Part shown: piece by piece, positions 15,224 through 24,694 of the stretch
How the letters are laid out: each line of letters starts with the position of its first letter
How positions within the stretch are numbered: position 1 is the stretch's first letter
Source: Clostridia bacterium
GTDB lineage: Bacteria; Bacillota; Clostridia; Christensenellales; Aristaeellaceae
Direction: 5' to 3'
DNA length: 46,003 nucleotides
Assembly: GCA_017547805.1 (NCBI GenBank)
Contig: JAFYOR010000082.1
Coordinates: 1-46,003, forward strand
The notes under the pieces: generated by a model
What the model was told of the DNA's origin: nothing
Database searches by the model: none
What the model saw: only the letters and a program-made list of their open reading frames with translations
Made by a program: the position numbers and the translations under genes

Positions 15224-17572
15224 ATGGCTACTAAAGAGATCACGATACTGGACGGTGCAATGGGCACCATGCTGCAAAAGTCGGGGCTGCGCCTTGGGCA
15301 GAGGCCGGAAACGCTCTGCATCAGCGCGCCGGAAACGGTCTTAAGCATTCATCGCGCCTATGTCGACGCCGGCGCGCAGATGATTCTATCCAACACATTC
15401 TGCGCCAATGCGCACAAGCTTGACGGAACCGGCTTTGCGGTTTCGGAAGTTGTGCGCGCTGCGGTGCGTACGGCGAAGAGGGCCTGTGAGGGCAGCGAAT
15501 GCCGGGTTGCGCTTGATATCGGTCCGATTGGCGAACTTCTTGAACCGCTGGGAACGCTGAGTTTTGATAAGGCGTATGCGCTGTTCAGGGAAATGATTGC
15601 TGCTGGCTGCGAGGCGGGTGCGGACGCCATTTTCTTTGAGACATTTTCAGACCTGAACGAGCTGCGCGCGGGCGTGCTGGCAGCGAAGGAAAGCTGCGAT
15701 TTGCCTGTTTTCGCGTCCATGACGTTTGAAGCGAGCGGCAGGACGTTCCTTGGATGTCGGGCGGATGCGGCGGCGATGGCGCTGACGGCGCTTGGCGTGA
15801 GTGCGGTGGGCGTCAACTGTTCGCTCGGGCCGGTTGAAGTTACTCCGATTCTCGCGTCGATGCGCAAGGTTACGGATCTGCCGCTGATCCTGAAGCCCAA
15901 TGCCGGTCTTCCGGATCCGCAGACAGGCGCATATGACATGACGCCGTCTGCGTTTGCAGCGGCCTGCTTGAAGCTTCTTGATCTGGGCGCGGTATTTGTC
16001 GGCGGCTGCTGCGGAACAACGCCGGAATTCATCCGTGCACTGAAAGATACGCTTGGCGGGAAACTGGTCAGCTGGGAAGGAAAGCGGCTGCCCGGCGTCT
16101 GCTCCGCGCATCAGGTGTGCGCATTCGGCGGCATCCGGGTTATTGGCGAGCGGATCAATCCGACGGGTAAAAAGCGCTTTGCACAGGCGCTGAAGGAGAA
16201 CGATCTTGGCTATATCGTCGCGCAGGCGATCGAGCAGCAGGACGCTGGCGCGCAGATTCTGGATATCAATGTCGGCCTTCCGGGAATCGATGAGGCGGCG
16301 ATGATGAAAAAGGTCGTTACCGCTGTCAGCGGCGTGTGCGATCTGCCGCTGCAGATTGACTCGTCCAGTCCGCATGTAATCGAGGCGGGTTTACGCGCTG
16401 CGCCCGGAAAATGCCTGATTAACAGCGTGAATGCCACGAAGGAATCGCTTGACGCCGTGCTGCCGCTGGCGAAAAAATACGGCGCGGCGATTGTCGGTCT
16501 TACCCTGGGCGAAAACGGTCTTCCTGTCAGCGCGAAAGAGCGCGTGGAGCTCGCCGGACGGATTATCCGCTCGGCGCAGGAGGCGGGCATTCCGACAGAG
16601 GATATCGCCATCGATTGCCTGACGCTGACGGTGTCCGCGCAGCAGGATCAGGCGCGTGCAACGCTTGATGCGGTGACAAGGGTGCGCAGGGAATACGGAG
16701 TTGAAACCGTGTTGGGCGTGTCCAACATCTCTTTCGGCCTCCCGCAGCGGCAGCATGTGACGCAGGCGTTCCTGACGCAGGCGCTCTGCTGCGGATTGAC
16801 GCTGCCCATCGTCAATCCCAACAACGAGGAAGTGATGAATGCAATTTCCGCCTGCCGTGTGCTTAGCGGCGAAGACGGTGGATGCATGCAGTATATTGCG
16901 CGCCATGCGCAAAAAAAGGAAGCGGCGGTTTCTTCCGCGGCTGCATCCGTTCAGGTCACCATCGGGGAAGCGATTGAAAAGGGACTCAGGCGGGAGGCGG
17001 GGGAACTTGCCCGCGAACTGCTGAAAACGAGAGACCCGCTTGAACTGGTGGAGCAGGAACTGATACCGGCGCTGGACCGCGTCGGCGTGGCATATGACCG
17101 TCAGGAGGTTTTCCTGCCGCAGCTGATGAATGCGGCTGCCGCTTCCGGCGCCGCGTTTGAGGAAGTGAAGAAGGTCATCGCAAACAGCGGTCAATCCGAA
17201 CGCGAACGCGGCGTCATCATTCTTGCAACTGTGGAAGGCGATATTCACGACATCGGCAAAAACATCGTGGGCACGGTGCTTGAAAACTACGGCTACCGTG
17301 TGATTGATCTGGGGCGAGATGTCAAGGCGGAGCGCGTGGTTGAGGCGGCCAAAGCACATCATGCGGACATGGTCGGCCTTTCTGCGCTGATGACGACGAC
17401 TGTTCCCGGCATGGAGAGAACGATTCTTGCGCTGCGCAGCGCAGGCGTTCATGTGCCGGTCATCGTCGGCGGTGCGGTGCTTACAGAGGAATACGCGGCG
17501 AGAATCGGCGCTGATTACTATGCGAAGGACGCCAAGCAATGCGCGGACATTGCCCGCAGCGTGCTGGGATAA
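15224..17572 (+). CDS. metH: Cobalamin-dependent methionine synthase, lacking reactivation domain
   Basis: The enzyme methylates homocysteine with methyl-THF through cobalamin. The 782 residues hold, in order, a homocysteine-binding barrel (about 1-285; zinc ligands in VNCSLG and GGCCGTTPE), a pterin-binding barrel (about 305-560; VIGERINPTG, DINVGLPG), the cobalamin cap (about 570-655) and the B12 Rossmann domain with GDIHDIGKN, whose His coordinates cobalt. The chain stops after the B12 domain, whereas E. coli MetH has about 1227 residues including the AdoMet reactivation domain. That domain is on the protein just upstream. GGAGGA precedes the ATG, which lies 3 bases after the upstream stop. 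Confidence 0.93.
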   Translation: MATKEITILDGAMGTMLQKSGLRLGQRPETLCISAPETVLSIHRAYVDAGAQMILSNTFCANAHKLDGTGFAVSEVVRAAVRTAKRACEGSECRVALDIGPIGELLEPLGTLSFDKAYALFREMIAAGCEAGADAIFFETFSDLNELRAGVLAAKESCDLPVFASMTFEASGRTFLGCRADAAAMALTALGVSAVGVNCSLGPVEVTPILASMRKVTDLPLILKPNAGLPDPQTGAYDMTPSAFAAACLKLLDLGAVFVGGCCGTTPEFIRALKDTLGGKLVSWEGKRLPGVCSAHQVCAFGGIRVIGERINPTGKKRFAQALKENDLGYIVAQAIEQQDAGAQILDINVGLPGIDEAAMMKKVVTAVSGVCDLPLQIDSSSPHVIEAGLRAAPGKCLINSVNATKESLDAVLPLAKKYGAAIVGLTLGENGLPVSAKERVELAGRIIRSAQEAGIPTEDIAIDCLTLTVSAQQDQARATLDAVTRVRREYGVETVLGVSNISFGLPQRQHVTQAFLTQALCCGLTLPIVNPNNEEVMNAISACRVLSGEDGGCMQYIARHAQKKEAAVSSAAASVQVTIGEAIEKGLRREAGELARELLKTRDPLELVEQELIPALDRVGVAYDRQEVFLPQLMNAAAASGAAFEEVKKVIANSGQSERERGVIILATVEGDIHDIGKNIVGTVLENYGYRVIDLGRDVKAERVVEAAKAHHADMVGLSALMTTTVPGMERTILALRSAGVHVPVIVGGAVLTEEYAARIGADYYAKDAKQCADIARSVLG

Positions 17573-17586
17573 GGCAGGAACGCGGG

Positions 17587-19371
17587 ATGACAAAACGAGA
17601 ACAAATGAAAAGGGCGCTTTCCAAAGGCGTTCTGCTCTTTGACGGAGCAACGGGAACGTATGCCAAAATGCTCTCCGGTTTTCCGGAAGGACCGGTTGAG
17701 CAGGCATGCCTGACCGCGCCGCAGCGTGTTACTGCGCTGCATAAGGCATATCTTGACGCCGGCGCGGCAATGATCAAGACGAATACGTTTGCCGCGCATC
17801 CCGGCATGGCGGCAGAGGATGAAAAGCAGCAAAGTGGAATCATCCGGGCGGCATACGCGCTTGCAAAGCAAGCGGCAGAGGAATACCATGCGCATGTGTT
17901 TGCAGATATCGGTCCTGCCTTGCATGGAGAGGATCCGGCTGCTGCCTATTGCCGGATGGCGAATGAATTCCTGTCAGCCGGTGCGGATTGCTTTTTGTTT
18001 GAGACGCTGCCCGATGATAAGGGCATCCGCGAAGCGGCAGCCTGTATCCGGGCGGTCAGACCGGATGCGTTCATCGCAGTTTGTTTTGCAGCCGGTCCGG
18101 ATGGATATACGAGAACGGGAGAATCGGTTCAGATCCTCCTGCGCGGTATGGACGAATGCGCGGACATTGACGCGGTGGGACTCAATTGCATCTGCGGCGC
18201 ATACCACATGCGCAGTCTGCTGGAAAGACTGGACGGCACCAGAAAGACTCTCATCGCCATGCCCAATGCTGGTTATCCGCATCTGGTTGACGGGCGTCTG
18301 TATTATGACAGCGATCCCGCGTATTTTGCTGAACAGACGGCGGGCTGCATCGCATCCGGCGCGGGGATCGTCGGCGGATGCTGCGGCACGACGCCGGCGC
18401 ACATTGCGATGCTATCAAAACTGATCGCACACAGCGGCGTAGAGAAGGAAGAACAGCAGAGCGAAGCGGCGAGCGTAAAGAACGACTGCGGCAGCAAAAT
18501 TCTCAGAAAACTGCGCGCAGGGGAAAAGCCCATCCTTGTTGAGGTGGATCCGCCGCGAAGCGCGCAGATCGGCGGCTTTATTGACGGCGCAAAGCGGCTT
18601 GTTTCTCAGGGGGCGGATGCCATCACCATCGCCGATTGTCCGATTGGACGCGCGAGAATGGATTCAAGCATTCTGGCTTGCAAACTGACACGGGAATACG
18701 GCATTGAAACGATACCGCACATGACCTGCAGGGACAGGAACATCAACGCGACAAAGGCGCTGCTGCTGGGGCTTTCCATGGAAGGCGTAAGAAACGTGCT
18801 CGTCGTTACGGGCGATCCTGTGCCATCCGGCGACAGGGAAAGCGTAAAAGGCGTTTTTCAGTTCAATTCAGGCGTTCTGGCGCGCTTTGTCACCAGCCTT
18901 TGCGCAAGCGGCGAGGCGGAAGCATTCTTTTTGTGCGGCGCTTTGAACGTTAATGCGCAAAACTTCGATGCGGAGCTTAAGCGCGCGCTGCGAAAAGAAG
19001 CTGATGGCGTACAGGCTTTCCTGACACAGCCTGTGCTCAGCGAACGGGCGGCAGATAATCTGCGCCGTGCGCGGGAAGTGCTTGGAGGATATCTGTTTGG
19101 CGGACTGTTCCCCATCGTCAGCAGGAAGAATGCGCTGTTCATGGCCAGCGAAGTGGCAGGTATCGAGCTGGATGAACGGATTGCGCCTGCCTATGACGGG
19201 CTCAGCCGGGAACAAGGGGAAGCCATGGCGATCCGGCTGTGTATGGATGCAGCTGAAAAGATCCGCCCGTACGTTGACGGGTATTACATCATGACGCCGT
19301 TTCAGCGTTTCAATCTCGTTGCGGAACTGACCAGACGGCTCAAAGCACAGGAAGAGCATGCGGCTGAATAA
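17587..19371 (+). CDS. Bifunctional homocysteine S-methyltransferase/5,10-methylene-THF reductase
   Basis: The 594-residue protein fuses a homocysteine methyltransferase barrel (about 1-285; LFDGATGT, zinc motif GGCCGTTPAH) to a methylenetetrahydrofolate reductase (about 305-594; ILVEVDPPR, VTGDP, FLTQPVL, GLFPIVSRKN). This is the architecture of Bacillus YitJ. The reductase makes methyl-THF, the methyl donor MetH uses, and the first domain can methylate homocysteine itself from another donor. The ATG at 17587 lies 14 bases after metH; its ribosome site (AGGA) is modest. The pair therefore supplies and consumes methyl groups in one operon, which ends at a strong terminator. Confidence 0.92.
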   Translation: MTKREQMKRALSKGVLLFDGATGTYAKMLSGFPEGPVEQACLTAPQRVTALHKAYLDAGAAMIKTNTFAAHPGMAAEDEKQQSGIIRAAYALAKQAAEEYHAHVFADIGPALHGEDPAAAYCRMANEFLSAGADCFLFETLPDDKGIREAAACIRAVRPDAFIAVCFAAGPDGYTRTGESVQILLRGMDECADIDAVGLNCICGAYHMRSLLERLDGTRKTLIAMPNAGYPHLVDGRLYYDSDPAYFAEQTAGCIASGAGIVGGCCGTTPAHIAMLSKLIAHSGVEKEEQQSEAASVKNDCGSKILRKLRAGEKPILVEVDPPRSAQIGGFIDGAKRLVSQGADAITIADCPIGRARMDSSILACKLTREYGIETIPHMTCRDRNINATKALLLGLSMEGVRNVLVVTGDPVPSGDRESVKGVFQFNSGVLARFVTSLCASGEAEAFFLCGALNVNAQNFDAELKRALRKEADGVQAFLTQPVLSERAADNLRRAREVLGGYLFGGLFPIVSRKNALFMASEVAGIELDERIAPAYDGLSREQGEAMAIRLCMDAAEKIRPYVDGYYIMTPFQRFNLVAELTRRLKAQEEHAAE

Positions 19372-19400
19372 GCGGCGGACATAAAAACGGCTGTAAAAAG

Positions 19401-19443
19401 AAACGCCCCGCACAGCGAAGAAAAGACGCTGTGCGGGGCGTTT
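19401..19443. terminator. Bidirectional intrinsic terminator
   Basis: A 14-bp GC-rich stem (19404-19417/19427-19440) is flanked by aaa and ttt, giving 17 paired bases. It lies between two convergent genes and can serve both. Confidence 0.9.
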
Positions 19444-19457
19444 ATGCTTGAAAGAGA

Positions 19458-21452
19458 TCAGTCGGTCAGATAAGTATAGCGGACGGTCAGACGGGGCATT
19501 GTGTCATACATACCGTACACATCGCCGTAAATGCGATAACGGGTTCCTTCGACCCAGGTGGTCTTGGAGCTGTTTTCAAGCATGACCAGCTTTTCAAAGT
19601 TCTCGTCGCCGATGTTCATGACAGCCATCTGCGGCGCAGTACTGATGATGCGCTGAATCGTACCGGTACCCATATAGATGGTGCCCTTACGCATGTTGAT
19701 GTAGTTGATCAGGTCGGTATACTGACCTGCCAGGTCCCATGCGCGGCGCGTGTAGATGTCGGCGTTGGGCATGTAGTAGACCGTATGCGTGATGGAGGAA
19801 TCGGCGCGGCCTTCATAGGAGGCACGGATGACGATCTGGTTATTGCCCAGCTCCGTGAACTTGGGGACGAAACTGAATTCGCCGGTTTCGAAATTCTGCA
19901 CGAGATCGCGGTGCGGGAAATCGACGGTGATTGTCGCGCCGGGAAGCGTTGTGCCGCTGATGCTGGGGATATTCATCTTTTTGCGTTCCTCAGCGGTTGC
20001 GTTGTTGTAAGTTTCCGGCGAGATATATTCATAGTTCCATTCCACAATAACGGTGGGAACCAGCTCAAGCGGGATTTCCTGCTCCGGACGGTGGAGCTTG
20101 ATTTCCATCTTTGTTTCGCGGCAGTATTTGCTCTTGACGGAAATGGAGATCGTGTTGTCGCCGACGGGGAGAACCGGAACGTTCTTGGATACATTGCCCG
20201 TATCGCGGATGAGCGTTGAAACGTTCGTGCCGTCGATGATGACCGTGGAACCCAGCTGTACGTTCAGGCGCACTTCGTAGATGGAAACGCCGACCTCCGC
20301 ATAGGGCGTAGAGGGATTGAGCAGATAGACGGGAGATGCGGGTACATCGATGGTATAATGCACCTGCTCCAGTGCATACTGCTCACCTTCCTGAGAGTGA
20401 CGGATATAGGGCGTGATGGTCACGTCCATGGTATCGGTTTCAACGGCTGTGGCAAACGTGGAGGACTCCGTGTCGTACCACATGTAGTCGGGAATGGAAA
20501 TGGTCACCTTTCCGTCGGAAATGACGTAGGAGGTCTGCGTTTCACGCAGATAAACGGTGGCGTTTTCCTTGCCGTAGATGGTCAGGATGTGCGTGGGGTG
20601 TCCGTCCTGTGTGGTGGATGCGTGAACGGTGACTCTGGCTTCGTTGTCCTTCCGGGTCTGTTCATCCTGCGTGATGACGAAGCGGCGTGCAAAGTAGATG
20701 CCGGCAACGATGACCGCGCCGAAAGAAAGAAGGATGATCAGGAGAATCAGGAGCACTTTTCCTGCGCGCTTTGCGGGCGTGCTGGAGGCAAATACCTCAT
20801 TATCGCGATGCTTTTTTCCGGATGGCACGCGGCGCGGCATGACGGCGTCTTCGCTGACGCGCGGTTCATGCTCTTCCTCATAGCCGTCGTAGTAATACGG
20901 CGCATGCGGATCATCATCGTCATAGGCGATGGGCTGCTCCGCGGGGTTATCGCTGAAGTAGCCGAGGTCTCTTTCCTGGGCGGAGCGGGGCGTGGAATGG
21001 GCGCCGCCTGATACATACTCATCCTGCCGAAGCTGCTGGCGGCGGCGAATTGCAGCATCGTCTCCGGCGTACTGCGCGGAGTCTTCCGTTTCGCTCTGCG
21101 GACGGATGATTTCCACTTCCTGCATGGAGCGGCGTACGCTGTCGGCGTGGCTTTTCATCTGGTCAAGACGGCTGCGTCCCCGCTGACGGCGATGGGCAAG
21201 CTGCTCAAGCTCGTCGGTCAGGTCGCTGCGAACGACGCGGTCAGGATCATACATCGGCTCCTCGTCCGGAACCTCGGGCGTGATCTCCGTGTCGCGCTCG
21301 TCAAACTCCATAACCTCCAGAAAAGGCTTCTTCTTGTGCATGGATTCTTCCCATGAAGCTTTCTTTGGCGTATCGTCGGTGAGCGGACGCCCGCAGCGGT
21401 TGCATCGGGGGAGATATGCCTGATTCCAGGCGCCGCATTGAGGACACTTCAT
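19458..21452 (-). CDS. Zinc-ribbon protein with one membrane helix and a large outer region
   Basis: I do not recognise a characterised family. The 664-residue chain starts with a zinc ribbon (CPQCG...CNRCG, residues 3-21), then an acidic, low-complexity cytoplasmic stretch to about 230, one hydrophobic helix (about 232-254, VLLILLIILLSFGAVIVAGIYF) and about 400 outer residues that look like repeated beta-sandwich domains (GATITVDFP, LGSTVIIDG, VGDNTISISV). The plan suggests a sensor or scaffold at the cell surface. The minus-strand ATG at 21452 has TGGAGG 11 nt upstream, and the zinc ribbon starts right there; the open frame continues 11 codons further up. It is a single-gene unit. Confidence 0.8.
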   Translation of the reverse strand: MKCPQCGAWNQAYLPRCNRCGRPLTDDTPKKASWEESMHKKKPFLEVMEFDERDTEITPEVPDEEPMYDPDRVVRSDLTDELEQLAHRRQRGRSRLDQMKSHADSVRRSMQEVEIIRPQSETEDSAQYAGDDAAIRRRQQLRQDEYVSGGAHSTPRSAQERDLGYFSDNPAEQPIAYDDDDPHAPYYYDGYEEEHEPRVSEDAVMPRRVPSGKKHRDNEVFASSTPAKRAGKVLLILLIILLSFGAVIVAGIYFARRFVITQDEQTRKDNEARVTVHASTTQDGHPTHILTIYGKENATVYLRETQTSYVISDGKVTISIPDYMWYDTESSTFATAVETDTMDVTITPYIRHSQEGEQYALEQVHYTIDVPASPVYLLNPSTPYAEVGVSIYEVRLNVQLGSTVIIDGTNVSTLIRDTGNVSKNVPVLPVGDNTISISVKSKYCRETKMEIKLHRPEQEIPLELVPTVIVEWNYEYISPETYNNATAEERKKMNIPSISGTTLPGATITVDFPHRDLVQNFETGEFSFVPKFTELGNNQIVIRASYEGRADSSITHTVYYMPNADIYTRRAWDLAGQYTDLINYINMRKGTIYMGTGTIQRIISTAPQMAVMNIGDENFEKLVMLENSSKTTWVEGTRYRIYGDVYGMYDTMPRLTVRYTYLTD

Positions 21453-21601
21453 TGATCGGAGAACCTCCATAAAATAGTTTAACAAATAAAAATTCGCCGT
21501 ACAGAACGAAAATCCTTCTTTTGATTGACGGCGCAGAAGCTGGCGCCGGAGAAAATGACTGAAAAAGCCTGGAAAGTCGTCAAGAAGTCAGCAGTCAGGG
21601 C

Positions 21602-21631
21602 TTGTTATCGCCGGTGATTTGGTGGTATAAT
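21602..21631 (+). promoter_or_regulatory. Sigma-A promoter of the small membrane protein gene
   Basis: The -35 TTGTTA (21602-21607), an 18-bp spacer and a perfect -10 TATAAT (21626-21631) preceded by TGG (extended -10). Confidence 0.7.
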
Positions 21632-21662
21632 AGACGCACTATGAACCTGGAGGATATTGGAT

Positions 21663-22196
21663 ATGATGGATAACTTCAAGGAAGATATTGCCGTAAACCG
21701 CAGGCCGCTTTTAAACAACCTGCTCTACGCCATGGCGTGGGTGCTCATCGTCATCTTTGGCGCATATGCGCTGCTGATGCTGCAGGTTGTGATGTATGCT
21801 TTTGACGTCTTTTCGCTGGTGACGACCGTTATCGCTGCGGCGGTTGCGATTCTGCTTTTTATTTATAAAGATAATCTCAAGCTGGAATATGAATATACGT
21901 TCACCAATGGCTCCCTTGACTTTGCCAAGGTGCTTCGCGGCGCCAAGCGCAAGGAGCTGGGCAGCATGACCGTCGCCAATGTTTCTGCCTGCGGTCATGT
22001 CGCGCATGACAGCTTCCAGCGCTTCCTGTCCATGAAGGACGTGAAGAAGAAGAACTGGTTCCTCAACCGTGACGGTAATCTGTTCTATTTCTACTATGTC
22101 AAGGAAAACGAGAAGAACATGATCATCATCGAGCCGAGCGAAGACATGGTCGAAATGATCAAGCGCTATCTGCCCGTGGGCGTGTATCAGGGCTGA
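21663..22196 (+). CDS. Small two-helix membrane protein, possibly DUF6106-like
   Basis: The 177-residue protein has two hydrophobic helices (about 20-65) and a cytoplasmic C-terminal half with EYEYTFTNGSLDFAKVL and the ending MIIIEPSEDMVEMIKRYL. These recall an uncharacterised clostridial family I remember as DUF6106, but I am not sure of that name. The ATG at 21663 lies 9 nt after GGAGG (21649-21653); an in-frame TTG at 21657 is too close. It has its own promoter and a hairpin after it. The function is unknown. Confidence 0.7.
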   Translation: MMDNFKEDIAVNRRPLLNNLLYAMAWVLIVIFGAYALLMLQVVMYAFDVFSLVTTVIAAAVAILLFIYKDNLKLEYEYTFTNGSLDFAKVLRGAKRKELGSMTVANVSACGHVAHDSFQRFLSMKDVKKKNWFLNRDGNLFYFYYVKENEKNMIIIEPSEDMVEMIKRYLPVGVYQG

Positions 22197-22219
22197 TTGT
22201 AAGGAAGAACACTGCAATT

Positions 22220-22254
22220 GCTCTCCAGTGTGGCGTGCCATTCTGGAGAGCTTT
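22220..22254 (+). terminator. Hairpin, probable weak terminator before the NifS gene
   Basis: The stem gctctccag/ctggagagc (22220-22228/22243-22251) holds an inner tggc/gcca. Only three T follow, so termination may be incomplete and the downstream genes, which lack an obvious promoter, may depend on read-through. Confidence 0.5.
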
Positions 22255-22286
22255 CCATCTGTAATGAGGCATAAGGGGAATCTTTT

Positions 22287-23438
22287 GTGATTTATCTTGA
22301 CAACAGCGCGACGACCCGTCCGTTTGACAGCGTGATTGAGGTCACTGTGCGCAGCATGAGCGAGGCGTACTTCAACGCGTCTGCAGCATATAAGCCCGCG
22401 CTTGATGTGGAGAAGGAAATGCGCGCTTGCCGAAAGGCCATCGCCATGGAGGTCGGCGCGGCGGAAGATGAAGTGCTTTTCACCAGCGGCGGCACGGAAG
22501 GAGATAATCTTGCGATCCTTGGCGTGGCACAGACGCTGAGAGAGAAGGCGAATTTCGTCTGCAGCGAGATTGAGCATCCTGCGGTGCTGGAAACGATCCG
22601 ACGCGTGGAAAAGCTAGGACACGAGGTGCGCGTGATGCCCATCGGCCCGGATGGCGTTGTCGATCTTGCGGCCTGCGCCGAGCTGATTGATGAAAAGACA
22701 GCGTTTGTCAGCTGCATGCAGGTGTCAAACGAGACCGGTGCCATTCAGCCTGTGGAAGAGATTGCGCGCATCGCGCGCGCGAAGAACGCAGATGTGATTG
22801 TTCATGTGGACGGCGTACAGGGATTTATGCGCGTGCCGATGCACATGGGAAAGATGGGCGTTGATCTGTACGCGCTGAGCGCACACAAGATTCACGGCCC
22901 TAAAGGCGTCGGTGCGCTTGTGGTCAAAAAGCGCGTGCGCCTTGCGGCGCAGATGACCGGCGGCGGACAGGAAAAGAACCTGCGTTCCGGCACTTACAAT
23001 TCGGCGGGGATTCTCGCCCTGCACGCTGCGGTAAAGGAAATGGCTGCCAGAAGGGCGGAAGTTGCCGCATTGGGCGCGATGAAGGCGCACCTTTGGCAAA
23101 GGCTTTGCGGCGTGGCGGGCGTTCGGGTAAACGGTCCGATGCCTGGCGATGCAGCCAGCGCGCCGCACATCCTGAGCCTGTCCTTTGACGGCGTTCGCGG
23201 AGAAGTGATGCGCAATGCGCTGGAGGGCGCGGGCATTCTGGTTTCTACCGGTTCCGCCTGTGCATCGCACAAGCAAAAGGTCAGCACTTCGCTGCGTGCG
23301 ATGGGCCTGACGCAGGAGCAGGCGGACGGAACGATCCGCGTGAGCCTTGGTCTTCACAACAGGATGGAAGAAATGGACGCGGCAGCGGATCAGATGATCA
23401 GGATGTTTGCGCTGCTGAGCAAGTATAAGAGGAGATAA
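22287..23438 (+). CDS. Cysteine desulfurase (NifS/IscS family)
   Basis: This PLP enzyme takes sulfur from cysteine as a persulfide. The 383-residue chain has YLDNSATT at the start, GGTEGDNLA, the PLP Lys in SAHKIHGPKG, and the catalytic Cys in STGSACASH. The GTG start has AAGGGGA upstream. It ends 2 bases before thiI, and this NifS-ThiI pairing is known to supply sulfur for 4-thiouridine in tRNA. That role is inferred from the neighbour. Confidence 0.93.
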   Translation: MIYLDNSATTRPFDSVIEVTVRSMSEAYFNASAAYKPALDVEKEMRACRKAIAMEVGAAEDEVLFTSGGTEGDNLAILGVAQTLREKANFVCSEIEHPAVLETIRRVEKLGHEVRVMPIGPDGVVDLAACAELIDEKTAFVSCMQVSNETGAIQPVEEIARIARAKNADVIVHVDGVQGFMRVPMHMGKMGVDLYALSAHKIHGPKGVGALVVKKRVRLAAQMTGGGQEKNLRSGTYNSAGILALHAAVKEMAARRAEVAALGAMKAHLWQRLCGVAGVRVNGPMPGDAASAPHILSLSFDGVRGEVMRNALEGAGILVSTGSACASHKQKVSTSLRAMGLTQEQADGTIRVSLGLHNRMEEMDAAADQMIRMFALLSKYKRR

Positions 23439-23440
23439 GC

Positions 23441-24589
23441 ATGAGGGAGATTCTTCTGGTTCGCTATGGCGAAGTGTTTCTGAAGGGACAGAACCGCCCC
23501 TTCTTTCTCAGAAAGCTGGTCGATCACGTCAAGGATGCGACCCGTGAGGTGGGCGGCAAGGTCTGGCTGAGCGACGGCCGCATTTACGTATCCGACTTTA
23601 ACGATATCGACGAGGCGATGCGCCGCGTGTCCCGTGTGTTCGGCGTACACAGCGTCAGCCGTGCGATTGAGATGGACAAGGGTGACTTTGAGGCCATCTG
23701 CCGTCAGGCGGCGGAGCTGATGCGTCCGCTTAAGGGCACGTTCAAGGTGCTGGCGCGCCGCAGCGACAAGCACTATCCGCTGGATTCTCCGGCGATTATG
23801 CGCCAGGCCGGCGGCCATGTTCTGCACAATGTGCCGGGGCTGGAGGTTGACGTCAATAACCCCGATCATGTGCTGATGATTGAGATCCGCGATCATGCGT
23901 ATCTGTCCGTCGGCCGCATCGAGGGCGTCAACGGCATGCCCATGGGCACCAACGGCAAAGCCTGCCTGCTGCTTTCCGGCGGCATTGACAGCCCGGTTGC
24001 CGGCTTCATGATTGCAAAGCGCGGCGTTGAGCTGTGCTGCGTGCATTATCATTCCTTCCCGTACACCAGCGAGCGCGCGAAGGAAAAGGTGCTGGATCTC
24101 GCCCGTATTCTCAGCGAGTACTGCGGAAAGATGCGAGTATACGTTGTTCCGTTCACCGAGATTCAGATGGAAATCCACGAAAAGTGCCCGGATAACCTGA
24201 CGACGCTGATCATGCGCCGATACATGATGCGCATTGCGGAAATCTTTGCCCGGAAGGACGGCGCGCAGGCGCTCATCACCGGCGAATCGATCGGACAGGT
24301 CGCCAGCCAGACGATGGAAGCGCTCGGCTGTACGGATGAGGTTGTGGGCATGCCGATCTTCCGTCCGCTGATCGGTATGGACAAGAGCGAGATCATCGAG
24401 CGTGCGGAAAAGATCGGCACGATGGAAACCTCCTCTCTTCCGTATGAGGATTGCTGCACGGTCTTTACGCCCAAGCATCCGGCGACCCATCCGCGCAAGG
24501 ACATTGTCCGCAAGGCGGAGGAGAAGCTTGACAGCGAGGCGCTCATCGCCGCTGCTGTTGAAGGAACGGAAGTCATTGAACTGGGCTAA
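23441..24589 (+). CDS. thiI: tRNA 4-thiouridine synthase ThiI
   Basis: ThiI adenylates U8 of tRNA and inserts sulfur from a cysteine desulfurase persulfide. The 382-residue protein has an N-terminal ferredoxin-like and THUMP region (about 1-165), then a PP-loop ATP pyrophosphatase domain with SGGIDSPVA and the CGK...TGESIGQVASQT stretch. The rhodanese domain of E. coli ThiI is absent, as usual in Firmicutes. It starts 2 bases after the desulfurase stop, so the two are coupled. Confidence 0.95.
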   Translation: MREILLVRYGEVFLKGQNRPFFLRKLVDHVKDATREVGGKVWLSDGRIYVSDFNDIDEAMRRVSRVFGVHSVSRAIEMDKGDFEAICRQAAELMRPLKGTFKVLARRSDKHYPLDSPAIMRQAGGHVLHNVPGLEVDVNNPDHVLMIEIRDHAYLSVGRIEGVNGMPMGTNGKACLLLSGGIDSPVAGFMIAKRGVELCCVHYHSFPYTSERAKEKVLDLARILSEYCGKMRVYVVPFTEIQMEIHEKCPDNLTTLIMRRYMMRIAEIFARKDGAQALITGESIGQVASQTMEALGCTDEVVGMPIFRPLIGMDKSEIIERAEKIGTMETSSLPYEDCCTVFTPKHPATHPRKDIVRKAEEKLDSEALIAAAVEGTEVIELG

Positions 24590-24612
24590 AACGCTATAAA
24601 CGCACATAGGAT

Positions 24613-24640
24613 AACGCAGAGCCAACGCTCTGCGTTTTTT
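24613..24640 (+). terminator. Intrinsic terminator after thiI
   Basis: A 10-bp stem (aacgcagagc/gctctgcgtt) with a 4-nt loop is followed by a T tract. Confidence 0.88.
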
Positions 24641-24694
24641 GTTTGGCGCAGAGCGCCGGATGGTGGTCTGTTTTTGCATAAAGGAGTGGGGAGC

